Below are positions 63,407 through 64,000 of a stretch of 64,000 bases of DNA, one piece after another. The stretch lies in assembly GCF_902784195.1 (NCBI RefSeq), contig NZ_CACZTX010000002.1, forward strand, positions 124,001 to 188,000, written 5' to 3'. The position numbers and the translations under genes are program-made. The first letter of the stretch is position 1. Every line of letters starts with the position of its first letter. The DNA comes from an uncultured Methanobrevibacter sp. (GTDB lineage: Archaea; Methanobacteriota; Methanobacteria; Methanobacteriales; Methanobacteriaceae). The notes beneath the pieces are model-generated. The model had not been told where the DNA came from and searched no databases. It saw only the letters and a list, made by a program, of their open reading frames with translations.

Positions 63407-64000
63407 ATGTTAAATTCTGCAAAAAGAGTTGAAACTATAGAATTGTCTCTAATTAGAAAAATGTTTGAAGTCACTAATCCTGATGCAGTCAATTTAGGAA
63501 TTGGGGAACCTGACTTTGATGTTCCTCAAAATATCAAGGATGCAATGAAAGTAGCTATTGATGAAGGATACACTAAGTACACTTCCAATAAGGGCTTGAT
63601 TGAACTTAGGGAAGCTATTGTAGAAAAGCTTGCTAAAGATAACAATATAAAGACTGATGCCGAAAACGTCATAGTCACTTGTGGTGCAAGTGAATCCTTA
63701 TACGCTGCTGCACAAGCTTTGTTTGAAAAAGGAGACAATGTGCTTGTTCCAAATCCAGGATTTTTATCATATTACACCTGTGTGCAATTAGCTGAAGCCA
63801 ATGTTGTTGAAGTTACCACCCCTATGGAAAACGAGTTTAAGATGAAAGTGGAAGATGTTCAGGAAAGGATTGACAAGAACACCAAAGGTCTGATTATTAA
63901 CTCCCCTTCAAATCCAACTGGTGCAGTGATGGATAAGGAGGATATCAAGGGAATTGCTGACTTGGCAACAGATCATGATTTCTATATCATTTCAGATGAA
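63407..64000 (+). CDS. Class I/II aminotransferase (5' part)
   Basis: First 198 codons of a PLP-dependent aminotransferase of the aspartate type; the gene runs beyond the window. Visible are NLGIGEPDFDVP, YTSNKGLIELREAIVEKL (the substrate-contacting Y-T-x-N/P-G region), VTCGASESLYAAAQAL and INSPSNPTGAVM with the conserved Asn, then ISDE at the edge, where the PLP-ring Asp lies. The PLP lysine is outside. AAAAGGTG precedes the ATG. Substrate could be aspartate or another acid. Confidence 0.93.
   Translation, partial: MLNSAKRVETIELSLIRKMFEVTNPDAVNLGIGEPDFDVPQNIKDAMKVAIDEGYTKYTSNKGLIELREAIVEKLAKDNNIKTDAENVIVTCGASESLYAAAQALFEKGDNVLVPNPGFLSYYTCVQLAEANVVEVTTPMENEFKMKVEDVQERIDKNTKGLIINSPSNPTGAVMDKEDIKGIADLATDHDFYIISDE

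Overview
The window is a low-GC archaeal chromosome segment from a pseudomurein-walled methanogen of the order Methanobacteriales, most like Methanobrevibacter. The evidence is the A-type ATP synthase genes, archaeal DnaG primase, transcription factor B, aRF1 release factor, archaeal UMP kinase, 2-phosphoglycerate kinase (cyclic 2,3-diphosphoglycerate synthesis), HdrC/HdrB of the heterodisulfide reductase, an archaeal SRP RNA and a secreted protein with pseudomurein-binding-like repeats. Ribosome binding sites follow GGAGG/GGTGA. Intergenic spacers are long and very T/A-rich.

Layout. 1-3.2 kb: end of the ATP synthase operon (atpA partial, atpB, atpD), then tRNA-Gln and a small membrane protein. 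3.9-12.4 kb: housekeeping and information genes (ATP-grasp enzyme and XerA-like recombinase in one unit, dnaG, an RraA-like protein, a Sir2 deacylase, gar1, tfb). tfb has no ordinary start codon. 12.6-21.3 kb: mostly minus-strand envelope and metabolic genes: a fused GT2/MJ1255-type glycosyltransferase, membrane proteins, a TauE/SafE exporter, two YbjQ-like proteins, TatD, UMP kinase, and a PAP2-like gene broken by a frameshift. 21.7-30.7 kb: prf1-DUF655, a secreted esterase, three small paralogous PsbP-like proteins, 5-formyl-THF cyclo-ligase, and rubrerythrin behind two perfect palindromes.

30.8-47.3 kb is an accessory, defence-like region. It holds three SseB-domain paralogues, with an intact RelE/ParE-type toxin-antitoxin pair (perfect 10-bp inverted-repeat operator) sitting among them. 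It also holds a second orphan RelE-like gene, a DUF2779 nuclease/exonuclease fusion, a single-polypeptide type IIG/ISP restriction-modification enzyme, a decayed tyrosine integrase, a two-gene unit of a PD-(D/E)XK-like protein and a small acidic protein, a Cas4/RecB-like iron-sulfur nuclease, two Rpn-type proteins (one with a duplicated 3' end), and several uncharacterised small proteins.

47.7-64 kb returns to core genes: an FMN glutamate synthase-like protein with a rubredoxin domain, bacterial-type exonuclease VII (xseA, xseB), a TGT-like protein, a MarR regulator with a palindrome between it and hdrC-hdrB, DUF749 and DUF2096 proteins, a phosphoesterase, 2-phosphoglycerate kinase, a CBS protein, SRP RNA, tRNA-Ser, a pseudomurein-binding transglutaminase-like protein, a B12-binding-type radical SAM protein and a partial aminotransferase. 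The predicted HdrC has an unusual Glu-rich N-terminal extension of about 145 residues.

All functional calls come from reading sequence motifs; no database search was run.
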